Shown here: positions 62,234-64,000 of the stretch, in pieces
Position numbering within the stretch: the stretch's first letter is position 1
How the letters are laid out: each line of letters begins with the position of its first letter
Assembly: GCF_000878195.1 (NCBI RefSeq)
Contig: NZ_JXST01000020.1
Location: 1-64,000 of the forward strand
Reading direction: 5' to 3'
DNA from: Mycolicibacterium llatzerense
GTDB taxonomy: Bacteria > Actinomycetota > Actinomycetes > Mycobacteriales > Mycobacteriaceae
DNA length: 64,000 nucleotides
Translations under genes and position numbers: made by a program
Notes under the pieces: model-generated
What the model saw: only the letters and a program-made list of their open reading frames with translations
Told to the model about the DNA's origin: nothing
Database searches by the model: none

Positions 62234-62363
62234 AAGGTGGACGCTACTGCTGTCGCTACTGGTCTGTATGCGAATTGAGAAAAAATCAGCGCATTGGTAC
62301 GAATAAACTGTGGACTGCTGGATTCGGTAACCCGTCCACCTGTGCCGCCGCGAAACAAGAGAA

Positions 62364-62387
62364 AGGCCCGGTTCGAAAACCGGGCCT
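62364..62387 (-). terminator. terminator of the tRNA cluster
   Basis: A 10-bp stem AGGCCCGGTT / AACCGGGCCT with a 4-nt loop, followed on the minus strand by TTCTCTTGTTT. Placed just after tRNA-Val(GAC) on that strand. Confidence 0.85.
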
Positions 62388-62399
62388 GTCGTGAAGCGC

Positions 62400-62474
62400 T
62401 GGTGCGCGATACTGGGATTGAACCAGTGACCTCTTCCGTGTCAGGGAAGCGCTCTCCCGCTGAGCTAATCGCGC
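62400..62474 (-). tRNA. tRNA-Val (anticodon GAC)
   Basis: Minus strand: acceptor GCGCGAT / ATCGCGC, D-loop AGCGGGA, anticodon loop CTGACAC (anticodon GAC), T-loop TTCAATC, discriminator A and encoded CCA. Last gene of a three-tRNA minus-strand unit. Confidence 0.95.
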
Positions 62475-62488
62475 CGGGTTGAAACTTG

Positions 62489-62562
62489 TGGAGGTGGAGA
62501 CGGGAATCGAACCCGTGTGCACGGCTTTGCAGGCCGTTGCCTCACCACTCGGCCACTCCACC
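62489..62562 (-). tRNA. tRNA-Cys (anticodon GCA)
   Basis: Minus strand: acceptor GGTGGAG / CTCCACC, anticodon stem ACGGC / GCCGT with loop CTGCAAA (GCA), T-loop TTCGATT, discriminator T and encoded CCA. Confidence 0.95.
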
Positions 62563-62589
62563 ACTGGGGCTGATGCCTTCGCACCTTCG

Positions 62590-62662
62590 AGCGGATGACG
62601 GGATTCGAACCCGCGACCCTCACCTTGGCAAGGTGATGCGCTACCAACTGCGCTACATCCGC
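62590..62662 (-). tRNA. tRNA-Gly (anticodon GCC)
   Basis: Minus strand: acceptor GCGGATG / CATCCGC, anticodon stem TCACC / GGTGA with loop TTGCCAA (GCC), T-loop TTCGAAT. CCA is not encoded. First of the minus-strand tRNA unit. Confidence 0.95.
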
Positions 62663-62951
62663 GTTTCGCTTCGGTTGAACTTTGTTCGTCCGTTGCGATG
62701 CAAGACATTAGTGCACGAATGCGAGCAGACACAAATCGCGTGAAAACCGCTGGTAAACAGGCCGGTTCGGGGAGCTGACCGAGTCATGGCCGGTGTTTCA
62801 AGCGTTGCGTCCTGTGACTCCTGAGGCGGTGCGGTGGCGGGTTCGGGTGACCCGGGTGGGTGCGGCCGGATGCCGCGGGGCGCGATTCCCGTTCGGGTCA
62901 CGGGACGTGTTAGTGTCTGTCGTCGCACCGATTCGGTCGGTGAGATTCCCC

Positions 62952-63026
62952 GGTCTCGTAGCTCAGGGGGAGAGCGTCCGCCTCACACGCGGAAGGTCAC
63001 TGGTTCGATCCCAGTCGGGACCACCA
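62952..63026 (+). tRNA. tRNA-Val (anticodon CAC)
   Basis: Plus strand: acceptor GGTCTCG / CGGGACC, anticodon stem TCCGC / GCGGA with loop CTCACAC (CAC), T-loop TTCGATC, discriminator A and encoded CCA. A -10-like TAGTGT is at 62911-62916. Opposite in strand to the other three tRNAs. Confidence 0.95.
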
Positions 63027-63153
63027 CACAAACTCAGGTAGCCGCCGAGATTTGTATTCGTTGAATTGCCCTGAGCGCTGCGATGCTCAAAGGCATCCTG
63101 CGGGCCACCATTTGGGCCAAGTTTCTGTGATTCTCCGTGACGCGGTGGTGCGG

Positions 63154-63999
63154 CTAGACGATGCGAAGAGTGGCCACGGCGCCGTCAAGGAGTGCGTTGA
63201 ATGGCTTCCCGCCTTCATGCTCCAAGTAACCCTGCAGGTCGTGCTTCGGATGATCCGCATACACCGATCGATAGAGCCAGGTGCTGCCCATGTTTGTCGA
63301 CCTTTCGGCATTTTGAAAATAATCATCGTTGGTCCCGAGGGACGTGTCGCCCAGGGACTGTGCGCCGACGAATGGCTTCTGCAGAGCGGGGTCGCGTTCG
63401 TTGAAACCGATTCCGAGCGATGAGTTTTTTGGAAGCGCGGCTCGCACTTTGGGTAACGAGTGACCATTACCTACAGCGGGCGCGAGGCATACAAGAGCTA
63501 CTGACGGAGCCGATTGCAGCGTCGATGCTTCATATTCGCCGACCTCGATGTGGTCGTCATAGACCGGGTCGGAAATGCAGCTGAACGCCACGCCCGCGCC
63601 GCGGCTGTGCGTGATGAACAGGACTGGCAGGTCAAGGGGTCTCCTGTTCATGAGCGATCGAAGGCCGATCTGTCCGGCGATATTGGAGTACGTCATGGCG
63701 TCGAACCAGTACAACAACGGCGCGCGCCAGGTGAGCGGACCGCGGTGCATTCCGTCCCAAAACACCTCCAAATACACCGGTTTGAGTATTGGGTGATGCT
63801 GAAGCTGAGCCCTGATGCGAGAGTAATTCTCGGCCGCAGCAGGGAGAGCGTTGTTGTATCCGTGAATCAAGACGACCATGCAATTTGCCGGGACGCTCTT
63901 TGCTTTCGTCTTCAAAGATTCCGCGACTTGGGCAGTGGCGGCAGCAATTTGCGACGGGCCATACTCATAGCCGAGGCGATCAAGCTCGTGCCGGAGGGA
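63154..63999 (-). CDS. alpha/beta hydrolase, 5' end missing at the window edge
   Basis: The frame stays open to the right edge: upstream of the TTG at 63915 it continues as SLRHELDRLGYEYGPSQIAA, so that TTG is not the start and the N-terminus is outside the window. At least 281 codons remain. Alpha/beta fold: VVLIHGYNNALPAAAENY near the beginning, the nucleophile elbow in LFITHSRGAGVAFSC, a later SVALVCLAPAVG and YLEHEGGKPFNALLDGAVATLRIV end. No substrate known. Lower GC than the rest of the window and adjacent to a tRNA-Val gene, so it may be acquired. Confidence 0.75.
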   Translation of the reverse strand, partial: SLRHELDRLGYEYGPSQIAAATAQVAESLKTKAKSVPANCMVVLIHGYNNALPAAAENYSRIRAQLQHHPILKPVYLEVFWDGMHRGPLTWRAPLLYWFDAMTYSNIAGQIGLRSLMNRRPLDLPVLFITHSRGAGVAFSCISDPVYDDHIEVGEYEASTLQSAPSVALVCLAPAVGNGHSLPKVRAALPKNSSLGIGFNERDPALQKPFVGAQSLGDTSLGTNDDYFQNAERSTNMGSTWLYRSVYADHPKHDLQGYLEHEGGKPFNALLDGAVATLRIV

Positions 64000-64000
64000 C

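Noticed and set aside
63154..63915. Complete hydrolase starting at TTG 63915
   Set aside because: The frame remains open with sensible protein sequence to the window edge, so the gene is partial.

Overview
The window is high-GC chromosomal DNA from a mycobacterium, most likely a fast-growing Mycolicibacterium-type species. Evidence: dense high-GC coding sequence with frequent GTG starts, an IdeR regulator with all seven metal ligands, adjacent principal-type sigma factors SigB and SigA, AftC, ChiZ, Cei, CeoB/CeoC, ClpC2, a PE-PPE-domain esterase, and many actinobacterial DUF proteins. As I remember the M. tuberculosis map, the gene order closely follows its Rv2731 to Rv2667 interval. The main differences are an inserted nhaA, a few extra membrane or secreted proteins, and loss of some intervening genes. 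This comparison is from memory and was not computed.

Layout. 1-4.2 kb: 5' end of a DUF349 gene, then a LigB-like protein, miaA, dapF and hflX (tRNA modification, lysine/peptidoglycan precursor, ribosome-associated GTPase). 4.2-11.3 kb: secreted PE-PPE esterase, DEAD-box helicase, acyl-CoA dehydrogenase, LGFP-repeat envelope protein. 11.3-13.3 kb: the lexA / chiZ / nrdR DNA-damage and division cluster. 13.3-19 kb: hydrolase, PAC2 protein, secreted trypsin-like protease, sthA, DUF4192. 19-31 kb: ideR, sigB, small DUF genes, a BrkB-type membrane protein, a secreted histidine phosphatase with a Lys/Ala tail, sigA, ppgK, suhB, cei, DUF4193. 31-38 kb: dut and a run of DUF genes, ceoB/ceoC, and an APC/KimA-like permease divergent from ceoBC. 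38-46 kb: RNA methyltransferase, nhaA, dxs, membrane proteins, an epoxide-hydrolase-like enzyme, RNase D. 46-51 kb: coproporphyrin-type haem synthesis (hemE, hemY/cgoX, hemQ/chdC) facing a ferritin-like/VIT1 fusion, msrB and aftC. 52-61 kb: secreted hydrolase, RibD-like reductase, ZapE-like ATPase, acetyltransferase, secreted proteins, clpC2, DedA. 60.6-64 kb: a TetR/membrane-protein pair, small proteins, four tRNA genes, and a lower-GC hydrolase gene that leaves the window.

The clearest regulatory regions are these. (1) clpC2: -35 and -10 elements, 17 bp apart, lie inside an array of GTTGAC/GTCAAC half-sites and end at what looks like a leaderless ATG; ClpC2 itself carries a helix-turn-helix. 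(2) The lexA-chiZ intergenic region has a near-consensus SOS box over the lexA -35, further SOS-like boxes, and an exact match to the RecA-independent (PafBC) damage promoter motif reading into chiZ. (3) sigB has an ECF-type promoter (GGGAAC-N17-CGTTGA). (4) Many genes have a TANNNT hexamer 6-8 nt before the start codon, the mark of leaderless transcripts. No CRISPR array, insertion sequence, prophage or rRNA was seen. Most of the window is a conserved core region; no wholly new multigene system is evident. The best candidates for new biology are the ClpC2 operator, the permease next to ceoBC, an 11-residue-repeat secreted protein, and a secreted hydrolase family with Gly at the nucleophile position.
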